DNA from: Hyphomonadaceae bacterium
GTDB lineage: Bacteria; Pseudomonadota; Alphaproteobacteria; Caulobacterales; Hyphomonadaceae
Length of the DNA stretch: 64,000 nt
NCBI GenBank assembly: GCA_022844475.1
Contig: JALHLR010000005.1
Span: 1 to 64,000, forward strand
Reading direction: 5' to 3'
Part shown: one piece after another, positions 36,485-46,621 of the stretch
How the letters are laid out: every line of letters starts with the position of its first letter
Position numbering within the stretch: position 1 is the first letter of the stretch
Made by a program: the position numbers and the translations under genes
The notes under the pieces: model-generated
Databases searched by the model: none
Told to the model about the DNA's origin: nothing
Seen by the model: the letters and a program-made list of their open reading frames with translations, nothing else

Positions 36485-37525
36485 ATGGCCAGAGACGCCG
36501 AAATCACTAACCCCGAGCGCCAGCCAGGCGAGACGGTCGACCGCGCCCTGCGGCCGACCGCCTTCGATGATTTTACCGGCCAGCAGGCCGCCAAGGCCAA
36601 CCTCAAGGTCTTCGTTTCCGCCGCCCGCAATCGCGGTGATGCGCTGGACCATGTTCTGCTCTCCGGGCCGCCCGGCCTCGGCAAGACGACGCTCGCTCAG
36701 ATTCTCTCGCGCGAGATGGGCGTTGGTTTCCGCGCCACCTCCGGCCCCGTCATCGCCAAGGCCGGAGACCTTGCGGCCCTTCTGACCAATCTCGAACCGC
36801 GCGATGTTCTTTTCATCGACGAAATTCACCGCCTGCCAGCGCATGTGGAGGAAATCCTTTATCCTGCGATGGAGGATCACACGCTCGATCTGATCATCGG
36901 CGAAGGTCCCTCGGCGCGCTCTGTGAAGATCGACCTGCCGCCTTTCACGCTGGTCGGCGCAACGACGCGCGCAGGCCTGCTCTCAACGCCGCTGCGGGAT
37001 CGCTTCGGTATTCCGATCCGGCTCGAATTCTACACGCGCGAGGAACTCGGCTCGATCATCCGCCGGGCGGGGCTGAAGGTCGGGGCAAACATCACGCAGG
37101 ACGGCGCCGAAGAAATCGCCGGCCGCTCGCGCGGCACGCCCCGAATCGCCATCCGTCTTCTCCGCCGCGTCCGCGATTTCTGCGAAGCAGACGGCGTCAA
37201 GATCGACCGCGCGGGCGCCGCCAAATCCCTGTCACGTCTCGAAGTCGATGAAGACGGCCTTGACGCGCTCGACCGCCGTTACCTGCAGGCGCTAGTGAAA
37301 ACCTACAGCGGTGGCCCCGTCGGTGCCGACACGCTGGCTGCGGCGTTGTCCGAAGCGCGCGACGCCATTGAGGAAGTGATCGAACCCTATCTCATGCAGC
37401 AGGGCTTCGTCGCCCGCACGCCACGTGGCCGGGTCGCTACGCCAAAAGCGTGGGACCGCGTCGGCCTCAAGGCCCCGGCCAGCTTCCAGCAACCGCTGTT
37501 CGAGAATGATAGCGAGGCGCTCTGA
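36485..37525 (+). CDS. ruvB: Holliday junction branch migration ATPase RuvB
   Basis: 346 residues from ATG 36485; GTG (36470) and TTG (36455) upstream are in frame, but the ATG gives the family length. Walker A is G-P-P-G-L-G-K-T-T, Walker B F-I-D-E-I-H, sensor 1 G-A-T-T-R-A-G and the arginine-finger region P-L-R-D-R-F-G. The C-terminal winged helix ends with T-P-R-G-R-V-A-T. It drives DNA through RuvA-bound junctions. In this genome ruvB is split from ruvCA. Confidence 0.97.
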   Translation: MARDAEITNPERQPGETVDRALRPTAFDDFTGQQAAKANLKVFVSAARNRGDALDHVLLSGPPGLGKTTLAQILSREMGVGFRATSGPVIAKAGDLAALLTNLEPRDVLFIDEIHRLPAHVEEILYPAMEDHTLDLIIGEGPSARSVKIDLPPFTLVGATTRAGLLSTPLRDRFGIPIRLEFYTREELGSIIRRAGLKVGANITQDGAEEIAGRSRGTPRIAIRLLRRVRDFCEADGVKIDRAGAAKSLSRLEVDEDGLDALDRRYLQALVKTYSGGPVGADTLAAALSEARDAIEEVIEPYLMQQGFVARTPRGRVATPKAWDRVGLKAPASFQQPLFENDSEAL

Positions 37526-37664
37526 CACCTGACGCAGGCGTCTCTCCCGCATGCTTTCTTGCAGACCGATCGCAAAATGGCGCCGCACGATTTGCGTACA
37601 ACGCCGTCTCCGACCGCACGTTCGAAGTCGGTATCCGCAAGACGTTCCAGAAAGCGTCGCGCTG

Positions 37665-37698
37665 CATGGCCCTGGAGGCGAAAGCATCCAGGGCCATG
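37665..37698. terminator. 12-bp perfect hairpin downstream of ruvB
   Basis: CATGGCCCTGGA and TCCAGGGCCATG form a perfect 12-bp stem around a 10-base loop, 140 bases after the ruvB stop and 112 bases before the SRPBCC lipoprotein ATG. There is no T-run, so it may be a processing or stabilising element, a weak terminator or an operator rather than a standard intrinsic terminator. Confidence 0.4.
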
Positions 37699-37729
37699 TC
37701 TTGCACAGCCGGGCGCTTAAGGCAGGCCT

Positions 37730-37749
37730 CGCGTCGCGTCGCGTCGCGT
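37730..37749. repeat. CGCGT pentanucleotide repeat
   Basis: Four tandem copies of CGCGT in the 285-base gap between ruvB and the SRPBCC lipoprotein gene. Purely a sequence observation; it could vary in copy number between strains. Confidence 0.6.
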
Positions 37750-37810
37750 TGCTTGACGCATCAGCTCCCGTGTCTATGGCTGTCGCCACAACAGGTCTCG
37801 GGAGGAATCA

Positions 37811-38446
37811 ATGACTCACGCGCGCGCAATCGCAGCTTTCATGCTGGCTGGCTTGCTGCCGGGCTGCATCATGGTCCACGCCCGAACGGTCGAAGAGCCG
37901 ATCGCCAGCGTCGCGCCGGTCGCCTCTGCGCCGCCTGCGCCAGCGCCAGTCGCTGCTCCTGCCGGTCCCGCGCCGCTGCAGGTCGCGAACCCGAACTACG
38001 TCACCATCCCGATGGAGATCACCGTCAACAAGCCGGTGAAGGATGTCTGGGCCCGCATCGGCAAGTATTGCGATATCGCCGAATGGTTCCAGATTGCTAC
38101 GGGCTGCGAGATCACGTCCGGCAAGGATGGCGAAGTCGGCGCCGTGCGCACGGTTGGCGCCGAAATCCTCGTCGCGAAGACGGAGTATTCCTATGCCTAC
38201 ACCCAGCCGGTCCGCGAAGGACGACCGTACAATCTCTACCATGGAAATCTCGAAGCCCGAGCGGTCGATGCAAGAACGACCAAGCTGCTCTATACGCTGG
38301 TCTACGATCTTTCACTGGTGGTAGGCGACGACGCCGCGAAGGCAGCCGACGTCGAACGCCGTCGCACCGCCTTCAACCGCGCGCTGGGCAATATGAAGAT
38401 CCTCGCCGAAGGCGGTACGCTCCCGCCCCCCGCTCCTCGCAACTAG
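37811..38446 (+). CDS. SRPBCC-fold lipoprotein
   Basis: 211 residues. Signal with lipobox L-L-P-G-C (Cys18), then an Ala/Pro-rich linker (about 34-55), then a START/Bet v 1-like (SRPBCC) domain from about residue 62 (I-T-V-N-K-P-V-K-D-V-W-A-R-I-G-K-Y-C, with G-A-V-R-T-V). These domains bind hydrophobic ligands such as lipids in a deep cavity. A lipid-anchored, exported copy could carry lipid or sense the envelope, but its ligand is unknown. Strong SD (GGGAGGA) before the ATG. Convergent with the metallo-beta-lactamase gene. Confidence 0.85.
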   Translation: MTHARAIAAFMLAGLLPGCIMVHARTVEEPIASVAPVASAPPAPAPVAAPAGPAPLQVANPNYVTIPMEITVNKPVKDVWARIGKYCDIAEWFQIATGCEITSGKDGEVGAVRTVGAEILVAKTEYSYAYTQPVREGRPYNLYHGNLEARAVDARTTKLLYTLVYDLSLVVGDDAAKAADVERRRTAFNRALGNMKILAEGGTLPPPAPRN

Positions 38447-38458
38447 GACAGCCGGGCG

Positions 38459-39322
38459 TTACTTCTTCGGCGCCGAACGCTCCTTGAGCGTCCGCTCGAA
38501 ATCGCCCTCGAGCTTGGTGATCAATGTCTGGAACGCGCCGGGCTCGATGAAGGGGTTCTGGCCCTTCGGGTTCGCTGCGGCCTTCGCCGCTTTCTCGCGA
38601 AGCTGGAAGAATTCCGGATGCGGGGCGAGCGGGATGTCGACCTTCATCGCCATCGTCTTCGTGAATGTCTTCCGGTAGTCCTCGACAATGCCCTCATACT
38701 GCAGTGGCGGCGTGATGCGGTTGGCCGCGATCGTCGCCGAACAGAACACCAGCGCCTCATGCCACTTGCCCTGATCGCCCAGCGTCGCGCCCCAGGATGT
38801 GCAACCACGTGAATGTCCAGGCGTCAGGTGCGCGGTCAGCGTGAAGTCGCCGAGCTTCACCGTATCGCCATCCTTTAGCACGCGGTCGACCTTGACCGGC
38901 GGCGCATTCATCGACTTCACGTCCTCGCTGCCCAGATAGAAGCCGCCCTCGAGCGCTGAGACGTCGCCCTCCATGGCGGCAAGCTGCGCGCCCGTATCCT
39001 GCTTGAGCTTCGCCAGCCCGCCCGAATGGTCGAAGTGCGCATGGCTATTCAGCAGGATCTTCACGTCCGACAGCTTGAAGCCAAGCTTGGCGATGTTCGC
39101 TTCGATAATCGGCGCGCCCTCCGGCGTCGCGCCGTCCAGCAGGATATGCCCCTCTGGTGTCGTGAACAGGAAGGCGGACAGTCCGTCAGTGCCGACGTAC
39201 CAGACATTGTCGATTACATGGAAAGGCTCAGCCGGCTTGTTCCAGTTGGCCTGCGCCGTGGCTGGCGTTGCCGTCAGCGCCATGGCCGTGGCGGCAAGCG
39301 CAGCTTTCATCCAGCGTCCCAT
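38459..39322 (-). CDS. subclass B3 metallo-beta-lactamase
   Basis: 287 residues with a Sec signal ending T-P-A-T-A-Q. The zinc-binding pattern of subclass B3 is complete: H-A-H-F-D-H near 93-98, the His in T-P-G-H-S-R-G-C-T-S-W, and the last His in A-P-H-P-E-F-F. Subclass B3 enzymes hydrolyse most beta-lactams including carbapenems in the periplasm; chromosomal copies occur in Caulobacter relatives. Ordinary neighbours and no mobile element suggest an intrinsic gene. Activity is inferred from motifs, and related B3-fold proteins with other substrates exist. Confidence 0.88.
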   Translation of the reverse strand: MGRWMKAALAATAMALTATPATAQANWNKPAEPFHVIDNVWYVGTDGLSAFLFTTPEGHILLDGATPEGAPIIEANIAKLGFKLSDVKILLNSHAHFDHSGGLAKLKQDTGAQLAAMEGDVSALEGGFYLGSEDVKSMNAPPVKVDRVLKDGDTVKLGDFTLTAHLTPGHSRGCTSWGATLGDQGKWHEALVFCSATIAANRITPPLQYEGIVEDYRKTFTKTMAMKVDIPLAPHPEFFQLREKAAKAAANPKGQNPFIEPGAFQTLITKLEGDFERTLKERSAPKK

Positions 39323-39426
39323 GCGATGCTCCCGCGAATCCTGTTGCGTCTGTTGTCGAAGCGCAGACTATCAGCCTCACGCGCTGGCTGGCGAGCCCGC
39401 GCAACAGACGCAAGAGGGAAGCTCCA

Positions 39427-40431
39427 ATGCCCGCCAACAGACAGTTCGTGATCGACCACCTGCCGACGTCCAGGCTGACGCCCGATGTCTTCAAGGCCGC
39501 CGAAAGCGCCATTCCGAGCCCGGGCGAGGGCGAAGTGCTGGTTCGCACGCGCTACATTTCGCTCGACGCCGCCAACCGCGCCTGGATGTGGGGCGCGACC
39601 TATCGTGCGGCCATCAAGGCCGGCGATGTAATGGCCGGCGGCGGCATGGCCGAAGTCGTCGAAAGCAGGGCTCCCGGCTTTGCTGCTGGCGACCTCGTCT
39701 GGGGCGACACGGGCTGGCAGGACTATGCGGTCCTGAATGGCAAGCACGTCACCAAGCTCGGCAAGGCGCCCGCGGGCGAACCGATCACCTACCTCATGAG
39801 CGTCTATGGTGTCGCCGGTCTCACCGCCTATTTCGGCCTGCTCGAATGCGGACAACCGAAGGCCGGCGAGACTGTCGTCGTCTCCGCCGCCGCGGGATCG
39901 GTCGGCTCGATCGTCGGCCAGATCGCGAAGATCAAAGGCTGCCGCACCGTCGGCATAGCAGGCGGGCAGGCCAAGTGCGACCTGCTCACGCGCGAACTCG
40001 GCTTCGACGCCGCCGTCGACTACAAGGCTGAAAGCTTCTCGAAGGCGATGCGCGCCGCCGTGCCCAAGGGCATCGATGTCTATTTCGACAATGTCGGCGG
40101 TAGCGTCCTTGAGGCATGCCTCTTCAACATGAACAACAACGGCCGCATCGCCTGCTGCGGCGCCGTCTCGCAATACGACAGTCCGCAGGCGCACGGCCCG
40201 CGCGGCGTGCCCGGCCTGATTGTCACCAAGCGCCTCACCATGCGCGGCTTCATCGTGATGGATTTCGAAGAGCAAAATGCGAAGGCGCTTGCCGAGCTCT
40301 CCGGCTGGGTCGCATCCGGCCAGCTGAAGGTGCGCGAAGACATCATCGACGGTTTCGACAATCTGCCCAACGCCCTCATCGGGCTGCTCGCCGGCGACAA
40401 TGTCGGCAAGCGGATGGTCAAGGTCAGCTAG
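39427..40431 (+). CDS. MDR-family NADP-dependent oxidoreductase (CurA/YncB-like)
   Basis: 334 residues from ATG 39427; the frame runs 53 codons further upstream through non-coding sequence. It is a zinc-less medium-chain dehydrogenase/reductase: GroES-like N-half, then a Rossmann half with A-A-A-G-S-V-G-S-I-V-G-Q-I-A-K (about 155-169), Y-F-D-N-V-G-G near 218, and the C-terminal N-V-G-K-R-M-V-K-V. It resembles the leukotriene B4 dehydrogenase / CurA group, which reduces enones with NADPH. Substrate not determined. Confidence 0.92.
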   Translation: MPANRQFVIDHLPTSRLTPDVFKAAESAIPSPGEGEVLVRTRYISLDAANRAWMWGATYRAAIKAGDVMAGGGMAEVVESRAPGFAAGDLVWGDTGWQDYAVLNGKHVTKLGKAPAGEPITYLMSVYGVAGLTAYFGLLECGQPKAGETVVVSAAAGSVGSIVGQIAKIKGCRTVGIAGGQAKCDLLTRELGFDAAVDYKAESFSKAMRAAVPKGIDVYFDNVGGSVLEACLFNMNNNGRIACCGAVSQYDSPQAHGPRGVPGLIVTKRLTMRGFIVMDFEEQNAKALAELSGWVASGQLKVREDIIDGFDNLPNALIGLLAGDNVGKRMVKVS

Positions 40432-40456
40432 GACCATGCGACCGAAGGATAGCGGC

Positions 40457-40470
40457 GGCCCCGCGGGGCC
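40457..40470. terminator. GC palindrome in the convergent gap
   Basis: GGCCCCGCGGGGCC is a perfect 14-bp palindrome 26 bases past the oxidoreductase stop and inside the 3' end of the truncated outer-membrane gene frame. It could terminate transcription from the plus side, although the following tract (GTCTTGG) is only mildly U-rich. Confidence 0.4.
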
Positions 40471-40990
40471 GTCTTGGAATCAGGTTGCGGTCGCCAGTCC
40501 AGGGTAATCCCAACCGTGCTGTAGGCGAACAGATCCATGGTGCGCTTCATGTCGGTTCCTGTCGGATCGACGATCAGGAACGGGTTGGTCGAGGGCGCCG
40601 TGCGGGCCCCCACTGCAACCGGGTCGTCACCATCGTCGAGTTCCGTACAGATGTATTCCAGCCCCATCGACCAGCCGGCTCCCACCAGCCAGACATCGCC
40701 CAGCTTCACCCCACACCCCAGCCCGACTTGATGCCCGTCGATCTCCCTGTCTTGCATCGGTGTGAATGCGTTCACGGTGTTGGTGGTCGTGAAGGACTGG
40801 TCCATCTCGCCCCACGCCAACCCTGCTGTTGCATAAAGCAGCCCGGCCCTGCTGGCCCATCCGCCCCGCGCGCGCAGCGAGGTCAGTGAATTCGGGTCGC
40901 ACGTGAACGTGTGGGAGGCAGGCGTCGAGGAGAACGCCGTCACGTCGTCGCCGAGATTGACTGCGCGATGGTCCGCCACGGCGCCAAACG

Positions 40991-41019
40991 AAAAGCGGCG
41001 ACGCCGAGGCGCCGCCGCT
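40991..41019 (-). terminator. rho-independent terminator of ftsH
   Basis: On the minus strand AGCGGCG pairs with CGCCGCT around a 12-base loop and is followed by TTTTCGTTT, 26 bases after the ftsH stop codon. This is a standard intrinsic terminator placement. Confidence 0.75.
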
Positions 41020-41044
41020 CCATCATTCAACAAAGCCTTGCCGA

Positions 41045-42949
<1,905 letters not shown>

Positions 42950-43080
42950 TCGCACAGCCTTTTCGTGCGGGGATACGGAAGCTGGAAGATAGGGGGGATA
43001 TTCGGCGAAAACGAGTGCAGAACGGTTAAGCGGACGTCACAAACCTGCGTCTTTTTGAAAGTTTTAGCTGGTGGCCGCGG

Positions 43081-44178
43081 TCACACGGCCAGAACCCGCA
43101 GATCCGGCACGGTCAAAAGGGTTCCAGCGCGGCTCCAGTCAGGCGCCCCGATCCTGTCGAGTCCGAGCACGGCGCGGCGGGGAGGCGCCCTCCCGAAGCA
43201 TAGGAAACCATCTTTGCGGACCCAAATCCGGGCGCCCGCCAACGTAACCCCACGCGCCAGCTGGGGATCGCCCGCCGCAATCCGGCCGAGCAACCTGTCC
43301 AGTCCATCGCGCCGCGGCGCGCGTTCCCCGCCGCCTGCCGCCATCACCACGGCCTCGACGAACCTGGCCCAGGCTTCCGCGCCCGCCATGTTCCGCGCCT
43401 CCAGCGACAGGCCCATGTCGCCGGCCGGGCCGGCTGCCTGCAAAAGCCCGAACAGCGCCAATGCATCTTTGGTGACCGCTGCCCGCAGTCGCATCAGCCC
43501 TCCCATCACGTTGAGGATTTGTCGGCGGGCCGGGGGGCTCATTCGCAACAGCAGCTTGCGCATGCGCACGCGCTCGAAGCGTGTTGCATCGTTCGAAGGG
43601 TCTTCCACCCAGGTTACGCTGCGTGATGTCAGCTCTGTCCGAAGCTCATCGCGGCCGAATGCGAGGAGCGGGCGGATGAGCGGCATGAGCTGCCCTCCCG
43701 GCCAGACTGGCGAGACGCTGTTTGGCATCGGCCCCGCCAGGCCATGCCAGCCCGATCCCTGCCGCGCACGCATCAGGAAGGTTTCCAGCCTGTCGTCCCG
43801 TGTGTGGCCCAGCGCGATCCGCTCAACACCATGCCGCATCGCCCAGCCAGCCAACATGGCATGCCGTGCGCGCCGCGCCTCGTCCTGACTCGCCCGCCCC
43901 GTAGCCGAGCGCTCCCACGCTACGACATCGTGCGCCACGCCGATCGCCTCGCACACGTTCCCGACGAAGCGCGCCTCGCCCTTCGCCTCAGGCCGCAATC
44001 CATGATCGATGGTGATCGCCTTGAGCGAGACGTCCGCCGCATCGCGATACTCCGCCGCGAGGGTCAGCAGCGCCATGGAGTCCGAGCCGCCAGACACCGC
44101 GACACCCAGGCTGGAGCCGGTGGGAACAAGAAAGCCGAACGCCTCGAACACCCGCTGCGCCAGCGGCGGAAGGACCAT
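43081..44178 (-). CDS. tilS: tRNA(Ile)-lysidine synthetase TilS
   Basis: About 365 residues from the ATG at 44178, five bases after the ybjN-like stop (an ATG nine codons upstream would overlap it). The PP-loop ATP-binding motif S-G-G-S-D-S-M near residue 30 is intact, followed by D-H-G-L-R and A-L-G-H-T-R-D-D. It converts C34 of tRNA-Ile(CAU) to lysidine and so fixes AUA decoding; normally essential. The tilS-ftsH order is common in alphaproteobacteria. Confidence 0.94.
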   Translation of the reverse strand: MVLPPLAQRVFEAFGFLVPTGSSLGVAVSGGSDSMALLTLAAEYRDAADVSLKAITIDHGLRPEAKGEARFVGNVCEAIGVAHDVVAWERSATGRASQDEARRARHAMLAGWAMRHGVERIALGHTRDDRLETFLMRARQGSGWHGLAGPMPNSVSPVWPGGQLMPLIRPLLAFGRDELRTELTSRSVTWVEDPSNDATRFERVRMRKLLLRMSPPARRQILNVMGGLMRLRAAVTKDALALFGLLQAAGPAGDMGLSLEARNMAGAEAWARFVEAVVMAAGGGERAPRRDGLDRLLGRIAAGDPQLARGVTLAGARIWVRKDGFLCFGRAPPRRAVLGLDRIGAPDWSRAGTLLTVPDLRVLAV

Positions 44179-44182
44179 CCCG

Positions 44183-44722
44183 CTACTTCTTGTTGAGGAT
44201 TTCACGCTCGTAGATTTCGACCAGCTGCCGCCAGATGTCGAGCGTGTCCTCGAGATTGTCGCCGGTGACGCCTGCGTCGAGGTTCACGTCCATCACCAGC
44301 TTCACCTGCGTCGAGTCATAGGTGACGCGCACATAGCGCCAGCGGATGTTGAAGGCGTTGACCGCCTCCGGCGTCAGGTTCGCCGGCCGCGCCGCTTGCG
44401 ACACGAACTGCACCGAATTGCAGTATTGCCCGCCCTCGCATTCGTAGAACTGGATGAGGTATTCCGATGTCGAGAACCGGCCAGCGATAACGGGATCGCC
44501 GCGCGTGTCGGCACGCAGCTCCACGCGATAGCCCGTGCGCTCCATGAAACGCGCCATGCCGGCCGGGTCGGACGCATCGAAGATTCCGCTCCGCACACGC
44601 TCGGCCGACGGCGGCTGCGCCATGGCGACGCCCGCGGCAAGCGCCAGGACGGTCAGTGCGACAGGCAGGCGTCGGATAAGGCGCACGCGGTGTTTCCTCG
44701 AATCAGGATTTCGCTTCGGCAT
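44183..44722 (-). CDS. exported YbjN-domain protein
   Basis: 179 residues. Hydrophobic signal after a basic N-terminus (ends A-A-G-V-A-M-A-Q). The mature part fits the YbjN fold (Y-R-V-E-L-R-A-D ... I-Q-F-Y-E-C-E-G-G-Q-Y-C-N-S-V-Q-F and W-R-Y-V-R-V-T-Y-D). YbjN-type domains resemble secretion-chaperone folds and have unclear roles. The two cysteines in the E-C-E-G-G-Q-Y-C stretch could pair in the periplasm. It lies between cpoB and tilS in the same direction. Confidence 0.85.
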   Translation of the reverse strand: MPKRNPDSRKHRVRLIRRLPVALTVLALAAGVAMAQPPSAERVRSGIFDASDPAGMARFMERTGYRVELRADTRGDPVIAGRFSTSEYLIQFYECEGGQYCNSVQFVSQAARPANLTPEAVNAFNIRWRYVRVTYDSTQVKLVMDVNLDAGVTGDNLEDTLDIWRQLVEIYEREILNKK

Positions 44723-44785
44723 AGCCCCGGACTGCCAAACGAAGAACTACCGTATTCGCCGCGCCGTCCGTATTGGCGTCACGCC

Positions 44786-45646
44786 TCAGGCGCACTTGGC
44801 GTACTGACGCTCCTGTGCGGCCATCTGCTTGGCGACAGCCGACGCCTTCGGGAACTGCTTGCCCATCAGGTCCAGCGTCCGGCACGCCTCGGGAGTCTTG
44901 TCCATAAGCCGCATCGCTCGCGCCAGCTTCACCAGCCCGGTCGGCGCATTGGCGGAGGTCGGATATTCCTTGATCAGCTTGCCATAGGCCGCAGCCGCCT
45001 CAGCGTAATTGTCCTGATACAGCAGTGCCTCACCCAGATAATACTGGGCGTCGGACGCCTTCTTGCCCTTTGGATACTTCGTCAGCAGCAGGCCAAACGC
45101 CTCTTGCGCTGCCGGAAAATTGCCGCCGATCAGCATGGCGTGGGATTCGGTGAACAGCGCCTCTTCGTCCTGAGGCAGGGCGGCCGTGTCGATCGCCGCC
45201 TGCGCCGGCGGCGGTGCTGCGGCAAGCTGGTTCGGCGAAGTGGCGGCCGGCGCCCGCATCAGGCTACCGGAAGTCATTCTGCCCGCCTGCGCTTCGCCGT
45301 TGACGATTTCCTCCAGCGTTTCGACGCGGTCCTTGAGGAGCTGCAGCTCGGCTTCGGCGCGCCGGCGTCCGGCGTCCGCCTGGTCGGCGACGCGGCGTGC
45401 GTCTCCCAGCTGCGCTCCCAGCGACTCGGCCTGGCTGACAGCCTTGCGCAGGTCGCCCTCAAGTGCTTCGAGTCGCAGGCGCAGCTGTTCGACGGCCGGA
45501 TCCGGCCCAGCCACATAGGGGGTTGAGCTGAACACCTGAGCATCAGCCCGCGGCGCGAGGCCGACCAGCGTCAGCGCGGCCGCGACGCACGCCAGCGTCC
45601 ACATCACCGGCCTGAGCCAGGATATTGGCGTTGCTTGGGATTTCAT
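44786..45646 (-). CDS. cpoB: Tol-Pal system coordinator CpoB (YbgF)
   Basis: 286 residues from ATG 45646, chosen because it places a signal peptide directly at the N-terminus (ends P-R-A-D-A-Q); ATGs up to 34 codons earlier are in frame, and no start has a convincing SD. A coiled coil spans about residues 40-110 (L-R-L-R-L-E-A-L-E-G-D-L-R-K). Three TPR-like repeats follow (G-K-K-A-S-D-A-Q-Y-Y-L-G-E-A-L). CpoB links the Tol-Pal complex to cell-wall synthesis at division. Two conserved Cys lie near the end. Confidence 0.92.
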   Translation of the reverse strand: MKSQATPISWLRPVMWTLACVAAALTLVGLAPRADAQVFSSTPYVAGPDPAVEQLRLRLEALEGDLRKAVSQAESLGAQLGDARRVADQADAGRRRAEAELQLLKDRVETLEEIVNGEAQAGRMTSGSLMRAPAATSPNQLAAAPPPAQAAIDTAALPQDEEALFTESHAMLIGGNFPAAQEAFGLLLTKYPKGKKASDAQYYLGEALLYQDNYAEAAAAYGKLIKEYPTSANAPTGLVKLARAMRLMDKTPEACRTLDLMGKQFPKASAVAKQMAAQERQYAKCA

Positions 45647-45816
45647 GGGTAGGGCGATTGAAAGCGGCCTGCGGGCCACGGACGCAAAGGCGCCTGAGCG
45701 GGGCTGTGAGGGCATGGCCAGCGAAGAACGGAAACGTGAGTGTCTCATGTCCGAAAGCTATCGGCCGCCCGGGCCGAAATTATGGCGGACCCGGGCGGCG
45801 GACTGTGCTTCAGGTC

Positions 45817-46368
45817 CTAGCTGATCGCTTCCACGATGACGTTCGTGTAGGCGTTCCGGTTACGCGACCAGGCAGCTTCGTCATGACCGGGGTCGAGCGG
45901 CTTGTCCTTGCCGAAGGAGATCGTCTGGATGCGGCCCTCAGCAATGCCCTGAGCGACCAGGAAGGACTTGACCGATTGCGCACGGCGCTCGCCGAGGGCG
46001 ATGTTGTAGTCGCGCGTGCCGCGCTCGTCGGCGTGGCCCTGCACTTCCACGCGCGTCGACGGGAACTGCTTGAGCCAGGCGATCTGCGAGGACAGCGAAC
46101 GCTGGTCGTCCGAGTCGAGATTGTATGCGTCGTAATCGAAATAGACGCGGTCCGTGGCCTTGACCGCAAAATCGGCCTTGGAGCCGGCCGAGGGGCCCGA
46201 CGGCGGCGGCGTGACGCGCGGCGGCTGCACTGGCGGCTGGACGGGGGGTGTTACCGTCGTGGTGTTCGAAGCTGATGGCGTCGGCGGCGGCTCCGGCGGA
46301 GGATTGGAGGCGCAGGCCGCGAGGGCGATCGTCGCTGTGGCGAGCAATGACAGGCTGAATGTCCGCAT
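45817..46368 (-). CDS. pal: peptidoglycan-associated lipoprotein Pal
   Basis: 183 residues from ATG 46368, with SD GGAG 11 bases ahead. Lipobox L-A-A-C (about Cys20), a Pro/Thr-rich linker (about 25-60), then an OmpA-like peptidoglycan-binding domain with Y-F-D-Y-D-A-Y-N-L, V-Q-G-H-A-D-E-R-G-T-R-D-Y-N and A-L-G-E-R-R-A. It anchors the outer membrane to peptidoglycan and partners TolB. The 253-base gap after tolB suggests its own promoter. Confidence 0.96.
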   Translation of the reverse strand: MRTFSLSLLATATIALAACASNPPPEPPPTPSASNTTTVTPPVQPPVQPPRVTPPPSGPSAGSKADFAVKATDRVYFDYDAYNLDSDDQRSLSSQIAWLKQFPSTRVEVQGHADERGTRDYNIALGERRAQSVKSFLVAQGIAEGRIQTISFGKDKPLDPGHDEAAWSRNRNAYTNVIVEAIS

Positions 46369-46441
46369 AGTCTTTAGTCTCCTTGTTCCCGGCGCGCCCC
46401 CCAAGAAGGCGCGTATCCAATCCCCCGGTATTACCTGCGAA

Positions 46442-46544
46442 TTGCAATACAATTGCAAGACCGGGAAGCGTTCAGAAGCTGCGAAGCTTCAATATACTTG
46501 AGCGTTTTTTGTGACAAAGGCGAGGCATCATTGCAATATTGTAA
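46442..46544. promoter_or_regulatory. two TTGCAAT inverted repeats upstream of pal
   Basis: TTGCAAT-ACA-ATTGCAA (46442-46458) is a perfect 7-bp inverted repeat; a close relative TTGCAATATTGTAA (46531-46544) lies 87 bp away. Both fall in the otherwise gene-free, unusually AT-rich 253-base gap between tolB and pal. On the pal strand the first site could supply a TTGCAA -35 with GTAATA about 18 bases downstream. Probably the pal promoter region with possible operators. Confidence 0.4.
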
Positions 46545-46621
46545 TACCTGATGTGCAACGATTTCGATGACTTCGGCGCTTCTGCGCCACACGATTTAGT
46601 TAGGTCCCCTTCAGACGGGGG

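Larger units (their letters stand above)
40428..41033 (-). pseudogene. 5'-truncated outer-membrane beta-barrel protein gene
   Basis: The open frame of 201 codons contains a recognisable OmpA/opacity-like barrel part: the S-L-R-A-R-G-G-W-A ... L-L-Y-A-T-A-G-L-A-W strand pair, G-C-G-V-K-L-G-D-V-W-L-V-G-A-G-W, G-L-E-Y-I and a final F-A-Y-S-T-V-G-I-T-L-D-W. There is no signal peptide, and the first ~20 codons run through the ftsH terminator hairpin, so the natural N-terminus and early strands are missing. The tail after the last strand is also not a normal aromatic barrel end. It is probably a relic disrupted next to ftsH. Confidence 0.65.

Noticed and set aside
39307-40437. 376-codon minus-strand frame over the MDR oxidoreductase gene
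   Set aside because: Antisense shadow; the plus strand encodes a complete Rossmann-type oxidoreductase.
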